Of a stretch of DNA of 35,550 nt, positions 8,488 to 15,772 are shown in pieces. How positions within the stretch are numbered: position 1 is the first letter of the stretch; every line of letters begins with the position of its first letter. A program made the position numbers and the translations under genes. The stretch is from Pseudomonadota bacterium (GTDB lineage Bacteria > Desulfobacterota > Desulfobulbia > Desulfobulbales > SURF-16), in contig JAHILF010000034.1 in the NCBI GenBank assembly GCA_018897105.1, positions 1 to 35,550 of the forward strand, given 5' to 3'. The notes below the pieces were generated by a model. The model was given only the letters and a program-made list of their open reading frames with translations. It had not been told where the DNA came from and did not search any database.

Positions 8488-9324
8488 ATGCGAGACATTG
8501 AGGCTGCCCTGATAACCGAGGCAGTAAAAAAAATTACCATGGAGGCAGGTGTACGTCTTGAGCCTGATATCCTGGAAGGATTGGTGAGTGCCAGAGACAG
8601 TGAGACGTCCGGTCTGGCAAAAAATATTCTTGAACTTTTGCTGGTCAATGCTGATATCGCTGCCCGGGAGAAGATTCCTGTCTGCCAGGATACCGGGGTG
8701 GCTGTCGTTTTTATTGAGCTGGGCCAGGACGTGCATATCAATGGTGATCTCGGGGAGGCTGTCCAGCAGGGGATTCAAGCCGGTTACCAGGAGGGCTATC
8801 TGCGGAAATCGGTCTGCGATCCCATCACCCGGGTGAATACCGGTACCAATACCCCGGCTGTCATTCATATCGAGCTTGTACCGGGTGAGCAGATAAGGAT
8901 CAGCGTGCTGCCCAAGGGATGCGGCAGTGAAAATATGAGCGGCCTCACCATGCTGCCGCCTTCTTCCGGGATTAGCGGCATGAAGGATTTTGTCGTCCGT
9001 CAGGTGGTCAATGCCGGGCCCAATCCATGTCCGCCCCTGCTTATCGGCGTCGGCATGGGGGGGACCTTTGAAAAGGCTGCCCTGCTGGCGAAAAAAGCGC
9101 TGATTCGGCCTCTGGGTAAGCATCATTCCCGTCCGGATGTCGCAGCCCTTGAGGAGGAGATTTTAACGCGGATTAATGAACAGGGCCAGGGTGTGCAGGG
9201 GCTGGGTGGCAACAATACCGCCCTTGCGGTTCATATTGACCTGTTTCCCTCCCACATCGCCAGTTTACCGGTGGCTGTCAATATTCAATGCCATGCCCAT
9301 CGCCATAAGGAGATCGTTCTCTGA
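8488..9324 (+). CDS. Class I fumarate hydratase, alpha subunit (N-terminal type)
   Basis: Class I fumarases interconvert fumarate and malate with an oxygen-sensitive [4Fe-4S] cluster. This 278-residue chain is the two-subunit alpha form. Cysteines sit in the expected places: IPVCQDTGVAV, VLPKGCGSENMSGL and GPNPCPPLLIGVGMGG. The C-terminal segment GLGGNNTALAVHI also fits. L-tartrate dehydratase alpha (TtdA) is a close relative and cannot be fully excluded, but fumarase is the common annotation in sulfate reducers and relatives. The beta subunit overlaps it directly (TGATG), which supports one complex. Confidence 0.9.
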   Translation: MRDIEAALITEAVKKITMEAGVRLEPDILEGLVSARDSETSGLAKNILELLLVNADIAAREKIPVCQDTGVAVVFIELGQDVHINGDLGEAVQQGIQAGYQEGYLRKSVCDPITRVNTGTNTPAVIHIELVPGEQIRISVLPKGCGSENMSGLTMLPPSSGISGMKDFVVRQVVNAGPNPCPPLLIGVGMGGTFEKAALLAKKALIRPLGKHHSRPDVAALEEEILTRINEQGQGVQGLGGNNTALAVHIDLFPSHIASLPVAVNIQCHAHRHKEIVL

Positions 9325-9911
9325 TGTCTCTTCCTAACCCCCCCGCCATGATGGATCAACTGCAGGAAGTGAAAATTCCCTTTGCCGCAGGAGTGGTGGA
9401 GTCGCTGCAGGCAGGGGACCTGATCAGCCTTACCGGGACGCTTTTCACCGGTCGGGATCAGACCCACCGGCGGATGATGGCTTTGCTTGATGAGGGCGCT
9501 GACCTGCCTGTTGATCTGGCCGGCCAGCTCCTTTACTATGTGGGGCCAAGTCCGGCCCGGCCCGGCCAGGTCATTGGCGCTGCAGGTCCGACGACGAGCT
9601 ACCGGATGGATGTCTATACCCCGCGACTGCTTGAGCTGGGTCTGATGGCCACCATGGGCAAGGGTTCCCGGTCTCAGACTGTCCGCGAGGCCATGGTGCG
9701 CCATAAGGCTGTTTATCTGGCTGCATTCGGCGGCGCTGGCGCCTTATTGTCAAAATGTATTATTGCGGCTGAGGTTGTGGCCTTTGCCGATGCCGGGCCG
9801 GAGGCGCTGTTCAAGTTTACCGTGGAAAAATTCCCGGCCGTGGTGATTAATGATGTGCAAGGCAGCGATTATTATGAGATGGTCAAGACAGGAAAGGACG
9901 TATCCCGCTAG
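9324..9911 (+). CDS. Class I fumarate hydratase, beta subunit (C-terminal type)
   Basis: The 195-residue protein corresponds to the C-terminal domain of single-chain class I fumarases. Characteristic stretches are LQAGDLISLTGTLFTGRDQTH, YVGPSPARPGQVIGAAGPTT, MDVYTPRLLELGLMATMGKG and YLAAFGGAGALLSKCI. It pairs with the preceding alpha subunit to form the active hydratase of the (often reductive or incomplete) TCA cycle in anaerobes. Its ATG shares a base with the alpha stop codon, so translation is coupled. A strong terminator lies about 55 bases downstream. Confidence 0.9.
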   Translation: MSLPNPPAMMDQLQEVKIPFAAGVVESLQAGDLISLTGTLFTGRDQTHRRMMALLDEGADLPVDLAGQLLYYVGPSPARPGQVIGAAGPTTSYRMDVYTPRLLELGLMATMGKGSRSQTVREAMVRHKAVYLAAFGGAGALLSKCIIAAEVVAFADAGPEALFKFTVEKFPAVVINDVQGSDYYEMVKTGKDVSR

Positions 9912-9963
9912 CCGGTGTCCGGCCAGAAATGGTTCTTTCAGTCAGTCTTTCCGGGGCATGCAC

Positions 9964-10008
9964 AAAAAAATATCGGGGGAATCAACCAGATTCCCCCGAT
10001 ATTTTTTT
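9964..10008. terminator. Perfect bidirectional terminator between fumarase and ctpA
   Basis: Bases 9964-9983 and 9989-10008 form an uninterrupted 20-bp stem with a five-base AACCA loop. The core is ATCGGGGGAATC against GATTCCCCCGAT, flanked by an A-run on one side and a T-run on the other. It therefore terminates both the plus-strand fumarase transcript and the convergent minus-strand ftsE-ftsX-envC-ctpA transcript. Confidence 0.93.
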
Positions 10009-10068
10009 GCAGTCCTTGTCCTTGAACGAAAGACTTCCGTTCCGGACCGTCACACTCTGCCGGAATGA

Positions 10069-11439
10069 TCAGCGGGCAATATCCAGCTTGCCGAATACCG
10101 CCAGCCCCTTGAGCAATGTCAGGGCCTGATTGAGCTGGTTGTCACTGGCAATATCATCCGTCTTTTTCGGTTCTTCCGGCATTGCACCTGTATCCTCCTC
10201 CTCCTCCTCCTCCTGCTGCGGAGCGGCGTCTTCTTCGATTTTTTCCTCATTGCCGTTTTTGATATGGTGTTTCAGGTCTTTTTCCCTGAGGAAATTGATT
10301 TTTTTCTTCACCTTGCCATCATGGGCTTCAACAATTTCGGTGGGAACGACAATATCAGGTGTGATACCCTTGGCCTGGATTGACCTGTCATTTGGCGTAT
10401 AGTAACGTGCCGTGGTCAGTCTGAGTCCTGCCCCGTTATCCATAGGAATGATTGTCTGGACAGATCCCTTGCCGAATGTCTGGGCGCCGAGGATCAACGC
10501 CCGTTTATGATCCTGCATGGCGCCGGCGACAATCTCCGATGCGCTGGCGCTGCCTTCATTAACCAGGACAATGATGGGGAAGGTATATTTTTCGCCGTTG
10601 TCATGGGCCTTGAATTCCATGTTCTGTTCTTTGAGACGGCCCTTGGTGGAGACGATCATGCCGTGATCAATAAAGATATCGGAAATCTTGACAGCCTGGT
10701 CGAGAAGTCCGCCGGGGTTGTTGCGCAGATCAATGATCAGGCCGTTTAACGGGTTTTCCTTCTGCTCGGTCCCGAGTGCCTCCTTGAACTCTTTGGTGGT
10801 ATTGGACTGGAAGCTGCGAACGCGGATATAACCGTATCCTGGCTCAAGCATTTTCGACGTGACACTGATGAGAGGAATAACATTACGGACAATGGTGATG
10901 TCTTTGAGTTCGGTCAGTCCTTCCCGGAAAATTGAGATGGTCACTTCCGTGCCCTGAGGACCACGAAGTTTCTTTACCGCCTCCATCAGGCTCAGATCCT
11001 GGGTGGATTCGCCGTCGATTTTCAGAATTTTATCCCCTGATTGCACACCCTTTTCAAAGGCTGGAGTTCCCTCTATGGGTGAAACAACGGTGAGTACACC
11101 ATCCTTCATGGTTATTTCAATACCGATACCGGAGAAACTGCCCTTTGTCTCAATTTTGAGTTCCTGGAAATCGTCAGGTTTCATATAGGAAGAGTGGGGA
11201 TCAAGGCTGGCAAGCATGCCTTTGATTGCTCCTTCAATAAGCTTGTTGGGGTTAATGTCTTCGACGTAATTTTTTTCCACCAGGCTTAAGACGTTGGAGA
11301 AAGTTTCGAGGTTTTTGTAAATGTCCTCGGTCTTCGCCTCCACCCGGGAATTACGTTCCCAGAAAAGGAGAGTGAAAACAGGAAGACAGATAAGAAGAGT
11401 AACAAGGATTTTCTTGGCGATGGGGCGTTGTTTTTTCAT
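10069..11439 (-). CDS. ctpA: C-terminal processing peptidase (S41 family), periplasmic
   Basis: This serine protease with a PDZ domain is exported by an N-terminal hydrophobic segment (about residues 10-27). The PDZ domain spans roughly 95-175 (SFSGIGIEITMKDG, GVQSGDKILKIDG). The S41 catalytic domain follows, with Ser299 in EGSASASEIVAGAM and Lys324 in TFGKGSVQT, 25 residues apart as in the family. The C-terminus has a low-complexity Glu run encoded by a GAG/GAA repeat near 10191-10215. Length is 456 residues. It is the last gene of the ftsE-ftsX-envC-ctpA group, where such proteases are thought to process envelope or peptidoglycan-hydrolase regulators. Confidence 0.93.
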   Translation of the reverse strand: MKKQRPIAKKILVTLLICLPVFTLLFWERNSRVEAKTEDIYKNLETFSNVLSLVEKNYVEDINPNKLIEGAIKGMLASLDPHSSYMKPDDFQELKIETKGSFSGIGIEITMKDGVLTVVSPIEGTPAFEKGVQSGDKILKIDGESTQDLSLMEAVKKLRGPQGTEVTISIFREGLTELKDITIVRNVIPLISVTSKMLEPGYGYIRVRSFQSNTTKEFKEALGTEQKENPLNGLIIDLRNNPGGLLDQAVKISDIFIDHGMIVSTKGRLKEQNMEFKAHDNGEKYTFPIIVLVNEGSASASEIVAGAMQDHKRALILGAQTFGKGSVQTIIPMDNGAGLRLTTARYYTPNDRSIQAKGITPDIVVPTEIVEAHDGKVKKKINFLREKDLKHHIKNGNEEKIEEDAAPQQEEEEEEDTGAMPEEPKKTDDIASDNQLNQALTLLKGLAVFGKLDIAR

Positions 11440-11582
11440 GAAGTTTTCCGATATGGGAAATTAAAATTTAAAAAAAACGTTCGATGATCAGGCATTATTG
11501 ATTAATTTAGCACGTTGGCACCTTTCAGACAATGTCAAACATGGTAAAAAGTAGATCAAAGTGCCAAGATTGCAGCAAGTTG

Positions 11583-12866
11583 TCATTTTTTGAGTGACCT
11601 CTGCGAAGATTCCAGCCACTCAAGGGGATTCTGTGCCTCGGTATTATGCCGGATTTCGAAATGCAGACCTTCCTTCAGCAAGCCGGTGTGGAGACTGGTA
11701 ACGCCGATTTTTTCATGCTGTTTTACCATGTCTCCGACTTTCCTGAGAATTTCTCCCACACCGCTTACCAGTGAATAGTAGTGGTTGCCGTGGTCCAGTA
11801 TAATGAGATTGCCGTAACCGCGCAATGTGCCGGCATAGACGACTTTGCTGTCATAAACGGCTATAATATCACTTCCCGGAGCAGATTCAATATTAATTCC
11901 ATTGGCAAAGGTGCTCGCCCCAGAGGTTTCATCCGTATGCGTGCCGAATTGCTGCATGATGGAGCCGGCAACAGGTAGGGGGAGCTTCCCCTTTTCACTG
12001 GCAAAGCCACGGGCAGAGGCCGGTTTTCTCTTTTTAAAGGGTTTGAGCGGGTAATCCCTGATGAGTTGTCGCTCTCTCTCAACCTTGGCCTCAGTCGCCT
12101 TCTCTTCCAGTGCCGTCAGGGTTGCGGTGAGCTGCTGGGACGCATCTTCCAGTTCTTTGAGCGCCTGCTGGTAGAGCTGCCTTTCCGTTTTCACCCGTTC
12201 AAAAAGTTCCTGCCGCTCCTGCTGCGTTTGGCTGAGCAGTTCCTGCTGCTGCATTACCTCTTCGGCAGCCTGGGAAAGGCGGATTTTTTCCTCTTCATGA
12301 GCCTTTTTGACCTCCTCAAGCTCATGCATTTTGTTTTTAAAATCATTGATCAACTGCTGGTCAGATTTCAGCATCAGCACAAAATAGTCCCGGAAGGACA
12401 GCAGGTCGGCCAGAGAAGAGGATGAAAAGAGGGTATTCATGACACCGACATCACCCATCCGGTAATAGGCGCGGAGCCTGCTTTCCATGTGCAGCCGGAG
12501 GTCATCCTTTTCCTGTGCCACCTTTTCCATTTCTTTTTGCTTGGTCAGGGTCATTTCGTTCTGTCTGGCCATCTCCTCCTGCAAGGCCAGGAGTTTCTCG
12601 CTTTCGGCGCTGATCTGCTGATCGATTTTGTCAAGCTCGTCCAGCAGGAGCATTTCTCTTTCCCTGGCTGCGGCAACTTTTGTCTGATGGGAAGCGATGC
12701 CGGTCTGCACCTTTTCAATTTTTTTCTTGTGCTGCAGCACCTCTTCATCAAGCTTTTTGATTTGTTCAAGGTCTGCGGCGCTGACCTGCAGGCCGGGGTA
12801 AAGAAAAACGGCCAGAAAGATCAGCGCATTACAGATAATGAAGAGAGGGTTGTTGCTGGTTTTCAT
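11583..12866 (-). CDS. envC: EnvC-like LytM/M23 factor with coiled coil (likely amidase activator)
   Basis: A signal peptide (residues ~10-29) is followed by a long coiled coil (about 30-260, rich in Glu, Lys and Gln) and a C-terminal LytM domain (GNLIILDHGNHYYSLVSGVG, LHFEIRHN). The zinc ligands of active M23 peptidases appear degenerate: the usual H-x-G-x-D is NGIN here, and the H-x-H near the end is G-L-H. Both features match EnvC, which does not cleave peptidoglycan itself but activates amidases under FtsEX control. The gene lies 16 bases after ftsX, the same partnership as in cell division. Function is inferred; 427 residues is the usual size. Confidence 0.85.
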   Translation of the reverse strand: MKTSNNPLFIICNALIFLAVFLYPGLQVSAADLEQIKKLDEEVLQHKKKIEKVQTGIASHQTKVAAAREREMLLLDELDKIDQQISAESEKLLALQEEMARQNEMTLTKQKEMEKVAQEKDDLRLHMESRLRAYYRMGDVGVMNTLFSSSSLADLLSFRDYFVLMLKSDQQLINDFKNKMHELEEVKKAHEEEKIRLSQAAEEVMQQQELLSQTQQERQELFERVKTERQLYQQALKELEDASQQLTATLTALEEKATEAKVERERQLIRDYPLKPFKKRKPASARGFASEKGKLPLPVAGSIMQQFGTHTDETSGASTFANGINIESAPGSDIIAVYDSKVVYAGTLRGYGNLIILDHGNHYYSLVSGVGEILRKVGDMVKQHEKIGVTSLHTGLLKEGLHFEIRHNTEAQNPLEWLESSQRSLKK

Positions 12867-12882
12867 AATCTTTGCGGTTGCC

Positions 12883-13770
12883 CTATCTTTTCAGGAGTCT
12901 GCGGATGGAAAGCAGACTGCCCAGCGTGCAGAGCATGATGCTGCCGAGCAGAATAACGGCGCTGGTAGTCATAGGCAGGAAACGTAACTCGAACAAACCC
13001 AGAAAAACCGCACTGCTGAAATTGATCTTGATCCATTGAAAGAGAAAAAAGAGTGCCCCTAGGCCAAGGCTTGAGCCAAAGAGGCCGAGGGCAAAGCCTT
13101 CAATCAGCACCGGACCTTTTATGTAACTGTTGGTGGCCCCTAAATATCTGAGGACCTTCAGTTCATCCTGGCGGGCGTAAAGGGTCAGCCGCAGGGTAGA
13201 GGATACCATGAACAGGGTGGTGAGAATGAGCAGGGTGCCGCTGATGATGACGATAAAGCGCAGCAGCTTGACAAAATGGCCGAACCGTTCCACCCAGGCT
13301 TGGCCATACTGGACTTTCTGCGTACCCGGAAGATTTTTCAGGTAATCGGAAAACTCCTTGATCCTGCTGAGGTTATGGAAGTCCTTCTCAGGATAGATTT
13401 CTGCAGAAAAGGGCAGAAAGGCGGGGCTCAGGTCGGCAAGGACATCGCTATCGTTGCCGAGTTGTTTGGCCAGTCGCTGAAAGGCCTGTTCCGGGGTGAT
13501 GAAGATGATTTTTTCCACTTTGCCGAAACTGTTGACTTTTTTCTTGAATTCTTCCTGTTCCGCCGGGTTTAATGGCGATTCTAGATAAACGGTGAGTCGC
13601 AGTTCTTGCCCAAGTTTCTCACCCGCCTGCAGCATATTGGTATAGATCAGGTAAAAAAACGAGAAGATCAGCACCGAGAGGGTGACGGTAAGCAGTGTCA
13701 TGAGCTGCACACCCCAGGAGTGACAGATGTTCCGCAGTGTCTGGGTGAAGATAAATAGAAAAAATCGCAT
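12883..13770 (-). CDS. ftsX: Cell division ABC transporter permease-like protein FtsX
   Basis: FtsX is the inner-membrane partner of FtsE; together they transmit ATP hydrolysis to periplasmic peptidoglycan hydrolase activators. The 295-residue protein has one N-terminal membrane helix (LMTLLTVTLSVLIFSFFYLI), a periplasmic loop of ~120 residues, and three further helices in the C-terminal FtsX domain (FIVIISGTLLILTTLFMVSS, ALGLFGSSLGLGALFFLF, AVILLGSIMLCTLGSLL). The segment TLYARQDELKVLRYLGATNS is diagnostic. The start is ATG 13770. It is 135 bases downstream of ftsE, an unusually wide gap for this pair. Confidence 0.93.
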   Translation of the reverse strand: MRFFLFIFTQTLRNICHSWGVQLMTLLTVTLSVLIFSFFYLIYTNMLQAGEKLGQELRLTVYLESPLNPAEQEEFKKKVNSFGKVEKIIFITPEQAFQRLAKQLGNDSDVLADLSPAFLPFSAEIYPEKDFHNLSRIKEFSDYLKNLPGTQKVQYGQAWVERFGHFVKLLRFIVIISGTLLILTTLFMVSSTLRLTLYARQDELKVLRYLGATNSYIKGPVLIEGFALGLFGSSLGLGALFFLFQWIKINFSSAVFLGLFELRFLPMTTSAVILLGSIMLCTLGSLLSIRRLLKR

Positions 13771-13821
13771 GATATGCCTCGAAATGTGAGCAGCTTTCAG
13801 TCAGCATCACTGGTGGATTGA

Positions 13822-13858
13822 GGGGACCGTTTCGAATAACCATTTTGTTACGGTCCCT
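13822..13858 (-). promoter_or_regulatory. Hairpin in the ftsE-ftsX gap
   Basis: GGGACCGT (13823-13830) pairs with ACGGTCCC (13850-13857) around a 19-base loop. There is no T-run on the minus strand, so it is not a plain terminator. The 135-bp gap that holds it contains no gene. It could moderate read-through or stabilise one part of the transcript. Confidence 0.35.
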
Positions 13859-13905
13859 TAAGCCGGTCACAGTATTTGGATGTTCCAGTTATTTTTTACA
13901 ACGGC

Positions 13906-14604
13906 TTAGAATAATTCCCCTTGCTGCAGCTCGAATTTCCGGTGGTTGGTTCCTCGATAGATTGATTCATCATGGGTGGCGATGATGATGGTTGATCCGT
14001 TTTCATTGAGTTCCTGAAAAAGATCCATTACCAGGCCGGTCGTGACCGCATCCAGATTGCCCGTGGGTTCGTCAGCCAGCAGCAGCAGCGGGGAGTTGGC
14101 TGCCGCCCTGGCAATGGTGATCCGCTGTTGTTCCCCTCTGGAAAGTTTGCCGGCCGGCTTGTTCTGTTTGTCGCTGAGACCCAGTTTTGCCAGCAGTTCT
14201 GTGACGCGATTGCGTATATCCTTGGGATTTTTGAATTGGACCTCCATGGGCATGGCGATGTTTTGAAAAACCGACAGCCGGGGCAGGAGCTTGAAATCCT
14301 GGTAGGCAACGCCGATGCGTTGCCGCAGTTTCTGGATGGCGTTGTCCGACAGGGTGTTTAAATCGTTGCCGTCTATCTCGATCAGACCCTTGGTGGGGAT
14401 TTCCTGGCGGCAGAGAAGTTTGAGCAGAGTCGTTTTGCCTGCGCCGCTGGGGCCGGTGAGAAATATCAGCTCCCCCTTTTCAGCACTGAGCGATACGTTT
14501 CTCAAGGCCATGACATCGGGAGGATAAATTTTCGTTACTTTGACGATTTCCACCAGCACGGAATGATCATGAGGGGAAAGGGATTCGTTCAGGGTTTCTA
14601 CCAT
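13906..14604 (-). CDS. ftsE: Cell division ATP-binding protein FtsE
   Basis: FtsE is the cytoplasmic ABC ATPase of the FtsEX complex. Walker A (TGPSGAGKTTLLKLL), Q-loop (YQDFKLLPRLSVFQNIAMPM), signature (LSRGEQQRITIARA), Walker B (LLLADEPTGNLD) and the switch His (ATHDESIY) are all intact. At 232 residues it is about ten longer than usual owing to an N-terminal extension before VEIVKVTKIYPP. The extension may not be translated, since no good ribosome binding site precedes ATG 14604. It is the first gene of the division/envelope group and is transcribed divergently from the sigma-54 activator at 14756. Confidence 0.92.
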   Translation of the reverse strand: MVETLNESLSPHDHSVLVEIVKVTKIYPPDVMALRNVSLSAEKGELIFLTGPSGAGKTTLLKLLCRQEIPTKGLIEIDGNDLNTLSDNAIQKLRQRIGVAYQDFKLLPRLSVFQNIAMPMEVQFKNPKDIRNRVTELLAKLGLSDKQNKPAGKLSRGEQQRITIARAAANSPLLLLADEPTGNLDAVTTGLVMDLFQELNENGSTIIIATHDESIYRGTNHRKFELQQGELF

Positions 14605-14664
14605 GGTCGGGTTCTTGCCAAAAAAAGTAAAAGTTGAATTACTTTAAACTGTTTTTAAAAAAAA

Positions 14665-14694
14665 TTGACACCTTTTTCCTGTATATTGTATACC
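14665..14694 (+). promoter_or_regulatory. Sigma-70-type promoter for the FleQ-like activator
   Basis: A perfect TTGACA (14665-14670) is followed after 18 bases by TATACC (14689-14694). It points to the activator gene beginning at 14756, about 60 bases away. The surroundings are very AT-rich, as expected of a promoter. Confidence 0.55.
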
Positions 14695-14716
14695 AAAAGT
14701 ACGTAATAATTGAAAA
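14687..14716 (-). promoter_or_regulatory. Divergent sigma-70-type promoter for ftsE
   Basis: On the minus strand TTTTCA (complement of 14711-14716) and TATACA (complement of 14687-14692) are 18 bases apart and point toward ftsE. Its -10 box overlaps the -10 box of the plus-strand promoter, so the two may compete. The match is moderate. Confidence 0.4.
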
Positions 14717-14755
14717 TTTATTTCAAATTTAATCTATTCAACAAGCGAGTACCCC

Positions 14756-15772
14756 TTGGACGAACCCCTTCCGGAAGAAAATAACTCAAAGGAAACCCCC
14801 ATATCCTCATTTTATCCATGTATTATCGGGCAGAGCCAGATCCTGCTCGATGTTTTTGATATTATAGAAAGGGTGCGCAACACCAATACCACGGTACTTA
14901 TCCAAGGGGAGAGCGGTACGGGAAAAGAACTTATTGCCCAGGCGCTTCATTATGGTAGTGAGAGAAAAAACGGCCCCTTTGTTCCGGTAAATTGCGGGGC
15001 AATTCCTGGAGAGTTGCTGGAAAGTGAGCTGTTCGGGCATGAGAAAGGCGCTTTTACCCATGCCATCCGCACCCGTCTGGGCCGTTTTGAGCTGGCTGAC
15101 GGGGGAACGGTTTTTCTTGATGAGGTTGCGGAGATGAGTCCCATGCTGCAGGTGAAACTGCTGCGCGTGCTGCAGGAAAAGCAGTTTGAACGGATCGGCG
15201 GCACCAAAACCATCGTCTCCGATTTCCGGGTCATCGCAGCCACCAACAAGGAGCTTGAAGAAGAGGTTGCCAAAGGCCGCTTCAGGGAAGATCTCTATTA
15301 CCGGTTGACGGTCATTCCCATCAAGGTGCCCTGCCTGCGCGACAGGGTTGCCGATATTCCATTACTGGTGGACTACTTTATCGAGAAATTCAACAGATCC
15401 AAGAAAAAGGCAATCACGGGCATATCCCGGGAGGCGATGGGCTATCTGTTCCATTATCCCTGGCCGGGTAATGTGCGTGAACTGGAAAATGTCGTGGAAA
15501 GGATGGTTCTTCTCAGTCATGGAGAGTGCATTGATTGTGACGATTTACCCTCACGGCTTCTCAAACCGGAGCACCGGGTTGAACACAGCGGCGAGATTCC
15601 CCGGCAGGGCTTCTGTCTGAGTGAGCAGGTAGCTGAATTTGAAAAACGTTTGATTGTCCAGGCCATGGAGCAGACAGGTTGGGTGAAAAACAGGGCAGCC
15701 AAACTGCTTAATGTTAACCGGACCACCTTGCTCGAAAAGATGAAACGGTATGGAATTGAAAAAGATAATTAA
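14756..15772 (+). CDS. Sigma-54 dependent activator without receiver domain (FleQ/FlrA-like)
   Basis: This 338-residue protein is a bare AAA+ sigma-54 activator plus Fis-type DNA-binding domain. Walker A is GESGTGKELIAQAL, Walker B is GTVFLDEVAEM, and the C-terminal helix-turn-helix is KNRAAKLLNVNRTTLLEKMKR, closest in flavour to FleQ/FlrA. Only about 20 residues precede the AAA+ domain, so there is no receiver or FleQ domain. The sigma-54 contact loop, normally GAFTGA, reads GAFTHA (His102), which may alter activation. It begins with TTG 14756 and lies before a TPR gene and a second sigma-54 activator. It is probably a flagellar master regulator, but this rests on context. Confidence 0.8.
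   Translation: MDEPLPEENNSKETPISSFYPCIIGQSQILLDVFDIIERVRNTNTTVLIQGESGTGKELIAQALHYGSERKNGPFVPVNCGAIPGELLESELFGHEKGAFTHAIRTRLGRFELADGGTVFLDEVAEMSPMLQVKLLRVLQEKQFERIGGTKTIVSDFRVIAATNKELEEEVAKGRFREDLYYRLTVIPIKVPCLRDRVADIPLLVDYFIEKFNRSKKKAITGISREAMGYLFHYPWPGNVRELENVVERMVLLSHGECIDCDDLPSRLLKPEHRVEHSGEIPRQGFCLSEQVAEFEKRLIVQAMEQTGWVKNRAAKLLNVNRTTLLEKMKRYGIEKDN

Noticed and set aside
8488-9911. L-tartrate dehydratase TtdAB instead of fumarase
   Set aside because: Sequence motifs are shared by both; the absence of a tartrate transporter or regulator and the common presence of two-subunit fumarase in this phylum favour fumarase.
11515-11567. TTGGCAC and GTGCCAA pair upstream of ctpA, resembling sigma-54 -24 boxes
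   Set aside because: Neither copy has GC at the required ten-base distance, so there is no -12 element. It remains only a 7-bp inverted repeat.
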